From ZC4RG30 sp964455685 (GTDB taxonomy: Bacteria > Pseudomonadota > Gammaproteobacteria > Steroidobacterales > Steroidobacteraceae), in NCBI GenBank assembly GCA_964455685.1, contig CAYVZE010000107.1, forward strand, positions 1 through 6,914: a DNA stretch of 6,914 bases, in the 5' to 3' direction. Each line of letters begins with the position of its first letter. Position 1 is the stretch's first letter. The notes below the pieces were generated by a model that was not told the DNA's origin, made no database searches, and saw nothing but the letters and a program-made list of their open reading frames with translations. The position numbers and the translations under genes were made by a program. Below are positions 1 through 5,435 of the stretch, piece by piece.

Positions 1-39
1 CGCGAACGGAAGTGCTGGTCAATCCAGGAGGGGAGGAAT

Positions 40-116
40 TGGTCGGGGTGACACGATTTGAACGTGCGACACCTACGTCCCGAACGTAGTGCTCTACCAG
101 GCTGAGCTACACCCCG
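40..116 (-). tRNA. tRNA-Pro (anticodon CGG)
   Basis: Read on the minus strand, this 77-nt stretch folds into a complete tRNA cloverleaf. The 7-bp acceptor stem (CGGGGTG with CACCCCG) is perfect. The D stem is GCTC/GAGC, the anticodon stem CTACG/CGTAG with loop TTCGGGA, and the T loop TTCAAAT sits on a 5-bp stem with one G-T pair. The loop places CGG at positions 34-36, so the tRNA reads the proline codon CCG, a common codon in GC-rich genes. The C1-G72 pair and A73 are the known identity elements of bacterial tRNA-Pro. The 3' CCA is encoded at positions 42 to 40. The gene lies downstream of ispB on the same strand and has its own promoter candidate. No clear terminator is visible in the 39 bases between the tRNA and the window edge. 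Confidence 0.97.
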
Positions 117-132
117 ACGGTGTGGGCGCGGG

Positions 133-162
133 AGTTTAAGCGACCGATGGCGGGAATGTCAC
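133..162 (-). promoter_or_regulatory. Probable sigma-70 promoter of tRNA-Pro with GC-rich discriminator
   Basis: On the minus strand GTGACA (162-157, 5 of 6 matches to the -35 consensus) is followed after 18 bases by TAAACT (138-133, 4 of 6 matches to the -10). Transcription would start near 126, about ten bases before the mature tRNA 5' end. The bases between the -10 and this start are all G or C (CCCGCGC). Such discriminators are established as a mark of stable-RNA promoters under stringent control by ppGpp. The assignment is inferred from sequence only. Confidence 0.6.
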
Positions 163-214
163 GGCCCTGTTGCAACTTGCGCACAGGAACCGGCACGCAC
201 CCCCGTTCCGGCCG

Positions 215-1213
215 TCAGCGATCCCTCCCGACGGCAACCTCTGCCAGCGACGCCAGTGCGTCGCGCCAGGGCGAACGGGCCAGCGGGGCCAGCGCATCGG
301 CGGCGGCCTGCGATTCGTCCCAGGCGCGCTGCCGGGTGTACTCGATGCCGCCCGCCGCATCGATGCAGGCCACGATGCGCGCCAGGTCCGCGGCTTCGCC
401 GCCGGCGTCCTCACCGGCGTGGGTCACGGCGGCGCGGATCATGTCCCGGTCAGCCGGCGCGGCGTGGCGCAGCGCGTGGATCAGCGGCAGGGTCATCTTG
501 CCCTCGGCCAGGTCCTCGCCCAGGTTCTTGCCGCGGGTGGCGGGGTCCGAACGGTAGTCGAGCACGTCGTCGATGAGCTGGAAGGCCGTGCCCAGGTGCC
601 GGCCGTAGTCGGCCAGGGCCTGCTGCACCCTGGCATCGGCGCCGGCCAGCACCGCGGCCACCTCGGCGCCGGCCTCGAACAGCTTGGCCGTCTTGCGGTG
701 GATCACCTCGAGGTAGCGCTCCTCGGTGGTGTCCGGGTCCTGCGCGTTCATCAGCTGCAGTACCTCGCCCTCGGCGATCACGTTGGTGGCGTCGGCCATG
801 ATCTCCATCACCGCCTGCACGCCGATGGCGGCCATCATCTGGAAGGCCCGGGAGTAGACGAAATCGCCCACCAGCACGCTGGCCTCGTTGCCGAACAGCG
901 CGTTGGCGGTCTCCCGGCCGCGGCGCATCTCGGAGTGGTCGACCACGTCGTCGTGCAGCAGGGTGGCGGTGTGGATGAACTCGATGAAGCCGGCGGCCTC
1001 GATGTGCCGCTCGTCCCGGGGCTGGCCGCCCGGGGAGGCCGCATGGGCCGACAGCAGCACCACCAGGGGCCTCAGGCGCTTGCCGCCCCCCGCGACGATG
1101 TGCTCGGCCACCTGGCTGACCAGGGGGACGGTGCTGCCCAGCCTGGTGCGGATGACCCTGTCCACGGCGGCCATTTCACCGGCCACCAGCCCCCGAATCT
1201 CCTCCAGCGTCAT
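215..1213 (-). CDS. ispB: Octaprenyl (long-chain polyprenyl) diphosphate synthase
   Basis: This 332-residue protein is a trans-prenyltransferase that extends farnesyl diphosphate with isopentenyl diphosphate to make the side chain of ubiquinone. The GGGKRLRP substrate-binding motif is at residues 42-49. The first Asp-rich motif DDVVD (88-92) lies in a context very close to E. coli IspB. The second, LIDDVLDY, is at 213-220, followed by the conserved GKNLGEDLAEGK stretch (228-239). Ala83, five residues before the first DDxxD, is a small residue as expected of long-chain enzymes; exact product length (C40 or other) cannot be read from sequence. The ATG at 1213 has a GGAAGG ribosome-binding site (1224-1219) five bases upstream. 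The gene is divergent from rplU, as in many gammaproteobacteria, and is followed by tRNA-Pro after 98 bp without a convincing terminator. Length matches the family. Confidence 0.95.
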   Translation of the reverse strand: MTLEEIRGLVAGEMAAVDRVIRTRLGSTVPLVSQVAEHIVAGGGKRLRPLVVLLSAHAASPGGQPRDERHIEAAGFIEFIHTATLLHDDVVDHSEMRRGRETANALFGNEASVLVGDFVYSRAFQMMAAIGVQAVMEIMADATNVIAEGEVLQLMNAQDPDTTEERYLEVIHRKTAKLFEAGAEVAAVLAGADARVQQALADYGRHLGTAFQLIDDVLDYRSDPATRGKNLGEDLAEGKMTLPLIHALRHAAPADRDMIRAAVTHAGEDAGGEAADLARIVACIDAAGGIEYTRQRAWDESQAAADALAPLARSPWRDALASLAEVAVGRDR

Positions 1214-1247
1214 CCGAACCTTCCAAACCCGTGCAGAATGGGGGCAG

Positions 1248-1256
1248 ATGGTAGCA
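1248..1256 (-). promoter_or_regulatory. Candidate extended -10 promoter of ispB
   Basis: On the minus strand TGC-TACCAT forms an extended -10 element (TG, one base, then a hexamer with 4 of 6 matches). It would start transcription near 1241 and give a leader of about 28 bases that contains the GGAAGG ribosome-binding site. No good -35 hexamer stands at 16-18 bases upstream; a TTGCCG is present but 22 bases away. The call is therefore tentative. Confidence 0.35.
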
Positions 1257-1319
1257 GGCTGGCCGGGAAAGCCGGCGGCAAGTCACTGTTTGGTCGTGGA
1301 AAACCCCGGTATTTCCCGT

Positions 1320-1348
1320 TTGACCGGGACACCTTCGGCCATTAGAAT
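1320..1348 (+). promoter_or_regulatory. Sigma-70 promoter of the rplU-rpmA-obgE operon
   Basis: TTGACC (1320-1325, 5 of 6 to consensus) and TAGAAT (1343-1348, 5 of 6) are separated by exactly 17 bases. Transcription would begin near 1355, giving a short 5' leader of about 25 bases with a GGAG ribosome-binding site at 1366-1369. The near-consensus hexamers fit a highly expressed ribosomal protein operon. The leader is too short for an elaborate structured autoregulatory element. Confidence 0.75.
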
Positions 1349-1379
1349 GCGCGGCCTTTCCGTTCGGAGCCTCATCCAG

Positions 1380-1688
1380 ATGTACGCCGTTATCGCTACC
1401 GGTGGCAAGCAGTACCGGGTCGAAAAAGACAGCCTGCTCAAGGTCGAAAAGCTCGATGCCGAGCCCGGCTCGACCGTGTCCTTCGACAATGTCCTGCTGG
1501 TGGCCGACGGCAGCAACATCAAGGTGGGCAATCCCCTCGTCCAGGGCGCCAAGGTCAGCGCCACCGTGGAGCGCCACGGCAAGGGCGAGAAGAAGGTGAT
1601 CATGAAGTTCCGCCGGCGCAAGCACTACAAGCGCCAGGGCAACCACCGCCAGCCGTACACGCTGGTGAAGATCACCGCCATCGCTTAA
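1380..1688 (+). CDS. rplU: 50S ribosomal protein bL21
   Basis: This 102-residue protein is a component of the large ribosomal subunit that contacts 23S rRNA. It opens with MYAVIATGGKQYRV, the typical bL21 start, and has the basic C-terminal signature KFRRRKHYKRQGNHRQPYT at about residues 76-94, which matches the L21 family pattern. Length equals that of E. coli L21 (103) within one residue. The ATG at 1380 has GGAG ten bases upstream. An open frame extends upstream of this ATG as far as 888, but that part is antisense to ispB and is not coding. It is first in the operon with rpmA and obgE, 15 bp before rpmA, and is driven by the promoter at 1320-1348. Confidence 0.97.
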   Translation: MYAVIATGGKQYRVEKDSLLKVEKLDAEPGSTVSFDNVLLVADGSNIKVGNPLVQGAKVSATVERHGKGEKKVIMKFRRRKHYKRQGNHRQPYTLVKITAIA

Positions 1689-1703
1689 GGAGCTCGTTCA
1701 CAA

Positions 1704-1967
1704 ATGGCACACAAGAAAGCAGGCGGCAGCACCCGCAACGGCCGCGAATCCCACAGCAAGCGACTGGGCGTGAAGCGTTTCGGCGGCCAGTTCGTGCTCG
1801 CCGGCAACATCCTGGTGCGCCAGCGCGGCACGCCGATGCGCGCCGGTGAGAACGTCGGCATGGGCACGGACCACACCCTGTTCGCGCTGACCAACGGCAC
1901 GGTGCAGTTCAGGAAGAAGGGTCCCAAGGGCCACACCTACGTGAACGTGGTGCCGGCGACGAACTGA
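1704..1967 (+). CDS. rpmA: 50S ribosomal protein bL27
   Basis: This 87-residue protein sits near the peptidyl transferase centre, where the N-terminal tail of bL27 reaches toward the tRNA ends. The N-terminus is MAHKKAGGSTRNGR, the short proteobacterial form without the cleaved extension known from Firmicutes. The family core AGNILVRQRGT (33-43) is followed by AGENVGMGTDHTLFA (47-61). The residue before AG, often His in this motif (RGTxxHAG), is Arg46 here, a mild variation. Its AAGGAG ribosome-binding site (1687-1692) overlaps the rplU stop codon, eleven bases before the ATG, so the two are probably translated from one mRNA. A hairpin terminator candidate follows 30 bases after the stop. Confidence 0.97.
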   Translation: MAHKKAGGSTRNGRESHSKRLGVKRFGGQFVLAGNILVRQRGTPMRAGENVGMGTDHTLFALTNGTVQFRKKGPKGHTYVNVVPATN

Positions 1968-1997
1968 AGTCGCCCGCCCGCCAAAGGATCGATCGTG

Positions 1998-2024
1998 AAC
2001 CCCGGCCTCGCGCCGGGGTTTTCG
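1998..2024 (+). terminator. Intrinsic terminator-like hairpin between rpmA and obgE
   Basis: AACCCCGGC (1998-2006) pairs perfectly with GCCGGGGTT (2012-2020) across a 5-base loop. The stem runs into a short T-rich stretch (TTTTCGTCTT counting from 2019). The T tract is interrupted, so termination may be partial. It lies inside the rplU-rpmA-obgE gene set, and no strong promoter is seen in the 16 bases before the obgE ribosome-binding site or the 20 before its ATG. The likely effect is lower transcription of obgE than of the two ribosomal protein genes. Confidence 0.7.
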
Positions 2025-2040
2025 TCTTGAGGAGCCGCAA

Positions 2041-3384
2041 ATGAAGTTCGTCGATGAAGCCGTCGTGAAAGTGCAGGCCGGCAATGGCGGACGCGGCTGC
2101 GTCAGCTTCCGGCGGGAGAAATTCATCCCCTTCGGTGGTCCCGATGGCGGTGACGGGGGCAATGGCGGCAGCGTCTGGCTGCGCGCGAAGGAAGGCATCA
2201 ACACGCTGGCGGATTTCCGCATCCAGCGCACCTACCGCGCCAGGAACGGCGAGGGCGGTTCGGGCAACGATTGCACCGGCCGTGGCGGCGAGGACCTCTA
2301 TATCGACGTGCCGGTGGGCACGACGGTGTATGACGAGGAGACCGGCGAGGAGCTGGGCGACCTGAAGACCGCGGGCCAGGTGCTGAAGGTGGCGCAGGGC
2401 GGCAAGGGCGGCTTCGGCAACACCCGCTTCAAGTCCAGCACCAACCGCGCGCCGCGCCAGTTCGGCCCGGGCCTGCCGGGCGAGAAGCGCACGCTGCGCT
2501 TCGAGATGAAGGTGATCGCCGACGTGGGCCTGCTGGGCCTGCCCAATGCCGGCAAGTCCACGCTGATCCGCGCCGTGTCGGCGGCGCGCCCGCGCGTGGC
2601 CGACTATCCGTTCACCACGCTGTATCCCAACCTCGGCGTGGTCGACGTGGGCGAGCACCGCAGCTTCGTGATGGCCGACATCCCGGGGCTGATCGAGGGC
2701 GCAGCCGACGGCGCCGGGCTGGGTCACCGCTTCCTCAAGCACCTGCAGCGCACGCGCGTGCTGCTGCACCTGATCGACATGCTCCCGCCCGATCCCGAGG
2801 CCGACCCGGTGCACGATGCGCGCGCCATCGTGGCCGAGCTGGAGAAGTACGACCCGGACCTGGCGGCCAAGCCGCGCTGGCTGGTGCTGAACAAGATGGA
2901 CCTGCTGCCTCCCCAGGAGGCGCGCGAGCGCGCAATCTCCATTGTGCGTGGCCTGGGCTTCAGCGGGCCGGCGTTCCTGATCTCGGCCGCCACGGGCGAG
3001 GGCACGCGGCCACTGGTGCAGGCGGTGATGGAACTGCTCGAGGCCACCGCAGCCGGGCGAGAGCCTGGGATCCGCGGCACGCTGGAGGTGCCGGTGGAGA
3101 AGGCCAAGGCGGGGGTGAAGGCGCCGGCCGGGCGGAAGGCCAGTGCGGCTGCTGCCCGGGCGACTTCGAAGGTATCCGGTGCCCGGGCGAAGCCTGCGGC
3201 CCGGGCCCTTGCCCGTCCCAGGCAGAAGGCCAGGGTGAAGGCCAATGCCGGGTCCAGGGCCGGGGCGAAGTCGAAGGCACCCGCGTCCCGCGGTACCGCC
3301 CGGCGCGCGAAGGGCAAGGGCCCGGCCACCCGCCGCAGCCCTGCCAGGCGTCCGGCCGCGCGGCGCAACACCCGCCGCAAATGA
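2041..3384 (+). CDS. obgE: Obg-family GTPase (ObgE/CgtA) with an unusual basic C-terminal tail
   Basis: This 447-residue GTPase acts in late assembly of the 50S subunit and, in studied bacteria, is linked to the stringent response. The N-terminal glycine-rich Obg fold spans about residues 1-158 (for example FGGPDGGDGGNGG at 31-43). The G domain follows: P-loop GLPNAGKS (166-173), switch I YPFTT (189-193), DIPG (213-216), NKMD (284-287) and SAATG (315-319). The ATG at 2041 has a GAGGAG ribosome-binding site six bases upstream. E. coli ObgE has 390 residues with an acidic end; this protein instead ends in about 94 residues rich in Lys, Arg and Ala with no Asp or Glu. The frame stays open to a TGA just before a hairpin, so a frameshift is not evident. 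E. coli has yhbE between rpmA and obgE; it is absent here. Confidence 0.97.
   Translation: MKFVDEAVVKVQAGNGGRGCVSFRREKFIPFGGPDGGDGGNGGSVWLRAKEGINTLADFRIQRTYRARNGEGGSGNDCTGRGGEDLYIDVPVGTTVYDEETGEELGDLKTAGQVLKVAQGGKGGFGNTRFKSSTNRAPRQFGPGLPGEKRTLRFEMKVIADVGLLGLPNAGKSTLIRAVSAARPRVADYPFTTLYPNLGVVDVGEHRSFVMADIPGLIEGAADGAGLGHRFLKHLQRTRVLLHLIDMLPPDPEADPVHDARAIVAELEKYDPDLAAKPRWLVLNKMDLLPPQEARERAISIVRGLGFSGPAFLISAATGEGTRPLVQAVMELLEATAAGREPGIRGTLEVPVEKAKAGVKAPAGRKASAAAARATSKVSGARAKPAARALARPRQKARVKANAGSRAGAKSKAPASRGTARRAKGKGPATRRSPARRPAARRNTRRK
3100..3381 (+). other. Histone-H1-like basic, low-complexity C-terminal extension of ObgE
   Basis: Residues 354-447 of ObgE contain 13 Lys and 19 Arg among 94 residues. 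There is no Asp or Glu and no aromatic residue, His, Cys or Met. The remainder is chiefly Ala, Gly, Ser, Pro and Thr, with AKxxA- and ARRPAARR-like patterns. This resembles disordered nucleic-acid-binding tails such as eukaryotic histone H1 or Pseudomonas AlgP. Arg codon choice shifts here: four AGG, six CGG and two CGT stand against seven CGC, which suggests relaxed constraint or repeat-driven growth. A role in binding rRNA or nucleoid DNA is inference. Confidence 0.85.
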
Positions 3385-3385
3385 A

Positions 3386-3410
3386 ACAGGCCCGCGCGAG
3401 GCGGGCCTGT
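3386..3410 (-). terminator. Rho-independent terminator of rpsT, shared with the obgE end
   Basis: A perfect 10-bp stem (ACAGGCCCGC at 3386-3395 with GCGGGCCTGT at 3401-3410) encloses a 5-base loop. On the minus strand it is followed by TTTCATTT, giving the U-rich tract expected 26 bases after the rpsT stop. On the plus strand the bases after the stem are GGAAGC with no T run, so for obgE it is at best a weak terminator or a 3'-end protecting stem. The T tract of the rpsT terminator lies within the last codons of obgE. Confidence 0.8.
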
Positions 3411-3435
3411 GGAAGCATCGATCCTGCCTCGAGGA

Positions 3436-3705
3436 TTACTTGCCGGCGGCAGCCTTGGCGCGCGCGGCCAGGCGGCTCTTGTGGCGAGCAGCCTTGTTGC
3501 GGTGGATCAGACCCTTGTTGACCATCGCGTCGATGACCGGCTGGGCCTCACGGAAGGCCTTGAGCGCGTTCTCCGGGTTGCCCGCGGCCGCGGCCTCTTT
3601 GGCCTTGCGGATGGCGGTGCGCAGGCGGGACCTGTTGGCTACGTTCCGGGCGCGATGCTTGACTGCCTGACGCGCTGCCTTTTCGGCCGACTTCGTATTC
3701 GCCAC
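3436..3705 (-). CDS. rpsT: 30S ribosomal protein bS20, GTG start
   Basis: This 89-residue protein binds 16S rRNA early in 30S assembly. The sequence beginning (M)ANTKSAEKAARQ and the downstream RSRLRTAIRKAKEA and NKGLIHRNKAARHKSRLAARAKA stretches are diagnostic of bS20, and the length matches the family (E. coli 87). The start is GTG at 3705-3703, placed by homology. An open frame continues upstream to an ATG at 3807, but that extension would cover the promoter and has no family resemblance. A GGAG (3720-3717) lies eleven bases before the GTG, a long spacing. E. coli rpsT also uses a non-ATG codon (TTG) that takes part in autogenous control, so the weak start here may serve the same purpose. 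It is convergent with obgE and divergent from murJ. Confidence 0.96.
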   Translation of the reverse strand: MANTKSAEKAARQAVKHRARNVANRSRLRTAIRKAKEAAAAGNPENALKAFREAQPVIDAMVNKGLIHRNKAARHKSRLAARAKAAAGK

Positions 3706-3716
3706 TTTGCTGCAAT

Positions 3717-3723
3717 CTCCGCC
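3717..3723 (-). promoter_or_regulatory. Ribosome-binding site of rpsT, long spacing to the GTG start
   Basis: On the minus strand GGCGGAG ends eleven bases before GTG 3705. It is the only purine-rich match upstream of the bS20 homologous start. The long spacer plus GTG suggests a deliberately weak initiation region. Confidence 0.55.
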
Positions 3724-3753
3724 TGAATGAATGCCCCGGGATCGGGGGCGCGT

Positions 3754-3782
3754 AGTGTGGGCAGCGGCGGGGCGGAAGTCAA
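3754..3782 (-). promoter_or_regulatory. Sigma-70 promoter of rpsT
   Basis: On the minus strand TTGACT (3782-3777, 5 of 6 matches) is followed after exactly 17 bases by CACACT (3759-3754, 3 of 6). Transcription would start near 3747 and give a leader of about 42 bases. A short inverted repeat (CCCCG at 3734-3738 with CGGGG at 3743-3747) would sit at the very 5' end of this transcript and could form a 5-bp stem. The strong -35 with a poor -10 makes the call probable rather than certain. Confidence 0.6.
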
Positions 3783-3875
3783 CGGGGAATCGCTCATCCG
3801 GAACCACAATCTGGCCGGAATTCAGCGGCTTGGGGGCGCGTGGCCGGGCCGGCGTTCTGATAGGCTGCCGCGGCG

Positions 3876-5435
3876 ATGAGCCGCCCCCTGTTGAAAAGAA
3901 CCGGCAGCACCGGCGCCGCCACCCTTTTGTCGCGCATCACCGGGCTGGTCCGGGACGCCCTGATGGCGCAGATCCTGGGCGGCGGTCCCATCTCCGACGC
4001 CTTCTACGCGGCCTTCAAGGTGCCCAATTTCATGCGCCGGCTGTTTGCGGAAGGGGCGTTCTCGCAGGCCTTCGTGCCGGTGATCACCGAGTACCGCACG
4101 CAGCGCCGGCACCACGAGGTGCGCGAGCTGGTGGCCGGCGTGGCCGGCACCCACGGCGCGGTGCTGCTGGCCATCAGTGCCTTGGGCGTGCTCATCGCCC
4201 CGCTGATCATCCTGCTGTACGCGCCGGGCTTCACTGCCGACAGCCGCTACGAGATGACGGTCCAGATGCTGCGCTGGACCTTCCCGTTCCTGTTCTTCAT
4301 CTCGATGACCTCGCTGCTGGCCGGCGTGCTCAACAGCTACGGCCGCTTCTTCGTGCCCGCCTTCGCGCAGGTGATCATGAACCTGGTGCTGATTGGCGCG
4401 GCGGCCTGGTTCGCGCCCGGCAGCGACAACCCGGGCCTGGTGATGGCCATGGCCGTGTTCGTGTCGGGCGCGGCGCAGGTGCTGTTCCAGCTGCCGTCGG
4501 TGGCGCGGCTGGGCCTGCTGTCGTGGCCGAAGTGGAAGCCGCGCATGGAAGGCGTGGTGCGCATCGCGAAGCTGATGGTGCCGGGCATCGTCGGATCCTC
4601 GGCCGCGCAGATCAGCCTGCTGCTCGACTCGGTGATCGTGTCCTTCCTGGTCCCCGGCAGCCTCACCTGGCTGTACTTCGCCGACCGCCTGATGGAGTTC
4701 CCGCTGGGCGTGTTCAGCATCGCGCTGGCCACGGTGATCCTGCCGTCCCTGTCGGCCGACCATGCCTCGCGCAGCATGGAGAAGTTCGCCGCCACCATCG
4801 ACTGGGCGCTGCGGCTGGTGGTGGTACTGGTGACGCCGGCCGCGGTGGGCATGCTGTGCTTCGCGGTGCCGATGACGGCCATGATCCTGGGCTACCGCGC
4901 CTTCGACCAGGAGGATGTGGAGCGCACCAGCTATGCGCTGATGGCCTATTCCTGGGGCCTGGTGGCCTTCAGCCTGGTGAAGGTGCTGGTGCCCGGCTAC
5001 TACGCCCGACAGAACACGAAGCGGCCGATGCGCATCGCCATCACGGCGCTGCTGGTGACCATGTGCATGAACGTGCTGCTGGTGATCCCGGCGGCCCGGC
5101 TGGGCTTCCCGCAGCCGCACATCCTGGTGGCCACCGCCACCTGCACGGGCGGGCTGGTGAACACCCTCCTGCTCTGGCGCGGCCTGAAGGCCGAGGGCGT
5201 GCTGGTGCTCTCGCGCGGCTGGAAGCCCCTGCTGCTGCGCGTGCTGGCGGCCAACCTGGTGATGGGGGCGCTGCTGCTGTGGCTGGCCGGCGACGCGGCG
5301 CGCTGGATGCAGATGTCCTTCATCGAGCGCCTGTGGCGCGGCGGCGGCGGCATCGTGCTGGCCGCCATCCTCTATTTCGCGGTGCTGGCGCTGCTGGGCA
5401 TGCGCCCGCGCCACCTGCGGACGGCGGGCGCCTGA
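3876..5435 (+). CDS. murJ: Lipid II flippase MurJ (MviN family)
   Basis: This 519-residue inner-membrane protein of the MOP exporter superfamily moves the peptidoglycan precursor lipid II to the periplasmic face. The conserved N-terminal region is clear: LLSRITGLVRDAL, then SDAFYAAFKVPN and RRLFAEGAFSQAFVPV. Arg20, Arg26, Asp41 and Arg54 align with E. coli Arg18, Arg24, Asp39 and Arg52, and Arg271 in YFADRLMEFP aligns with Arg270. These arginines are known to be required in E. coli. Long hydrophobic segments recur through the protein, consistent with the usual 14 helices, and length is normal (E. coli 511). An in-frame TAG at 3861-3863 excludes any longer product, so ATG 3876 is the first possible ATG start. 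No good ribosome-binding site precedes it (only AGG at 3862-3864). Its stop overlaps the ribF start by one base. Confidence 0.96.
   Translation: MSRPLLKRTGSTGAATLLSRITGLVRDALMAQILGGGPISDAFYAAFKVPNFMRRLFAEGAFSQAFVPVITEYRTQRRHHEVRELVAGVAGTHGAVLLAISALGVLIAPLIILLYAPGFTADSRYEMTVQMLRWTFPFLFFISMTSLLAGVLNSYGRFFVPAFAQVIMNLVLIGAAAWFAPGSDNPGLVMAMAVFVSGAAQVLFQLPSVARLGLLSWPKWKPRMEGVVRIAKLMVPGIVGSSAAQISLLLDSVIVSFLVPGSLTWLYFADRLMEFPLGVFSIALATVILPSLSADHASRSMEKFAATIDWALRLVVVLVTPAAVGMLCFAVPMTAMILGYRAFDQEDVERTSYALMAYSWGLVAFSLVKVLVPGYYARQNTKRPMRIAITALLVTMCMNVLLVIPAARLGFPQPHILVATATCTGGLVNTLLLWRGLKAEGVLVLSRGWKPLLLRVLAANLVMGALLLWLAGDAARWMQMSFIERLWRGGGGIVLAAILYFAVLALLGMRPRHLRTAGA

Noticed and set aside
1..39. Possible further gene or tRNA before tRNA-Pro
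   Set aside because: Only 39 bases are visible, with no stem, coding motif or terminator that can be supported.
169..176. Perfect 8-bp palindrome GTTGCAAC upstream of the tRNA-Pro promoter
   Set aside because: It is too short to distinguish from chance and does not extend beyond eight bases.
186..209. Imperfect hairpin (GGAAC/GTTCC) just after ispB, as a possible terminator
   Set aside because: The stem is short with a long loop and no T-rich tract follows on the minus strand.
170..1345. 391-codon plus-strand open frame opposite ispB
   Set aside because: It is the antisense shadow of ispB, which has clear DDxxD motifs and a good ribosome-binding site. No family features appear in the shadow.
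1909..2814. 301-codon antisense frame opposite rpmA and obgE
   Set aside because: It spans the terminator hairpin and the obgE ribosome-binding site and has shadow-type His/Ala/Arg-rich composition.
2724..3380. 218-codon antisense frame opposite the obgE 3' part, considered as a reason for the odd ObgE tail
   Set aside because: Its Ala/Arg/Phe/Pro-rich translation matches no known family and has no visible start signals. It overlaps the rpsT terminator.
3421..3436. Small inverted repeat (ATCCT/AGGAT) at the rpsT stop
   Set aside because: Only 5 bp with a 6-base loop; the stronger 10-bp hairpin next to it explains termination.
3801..3810. CACAAT (3805-3810) as a -10 for murJ
   Set aside because: No -35-like hexamer is found at 16-18 bases upstream, so support is insufficient.
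3731..5434. Long open frame on the plus strand in a second frame over murJ, continuing in frame into ribF
   Set aside because: The part over murJ is the +1-shifted reading of a GC-rich gene; its Gly/Arg/Ala/His-rich translation has no family resemblance. MurJ in its own frame has full-length homology and conserved motifs. Only the ribF part is real.
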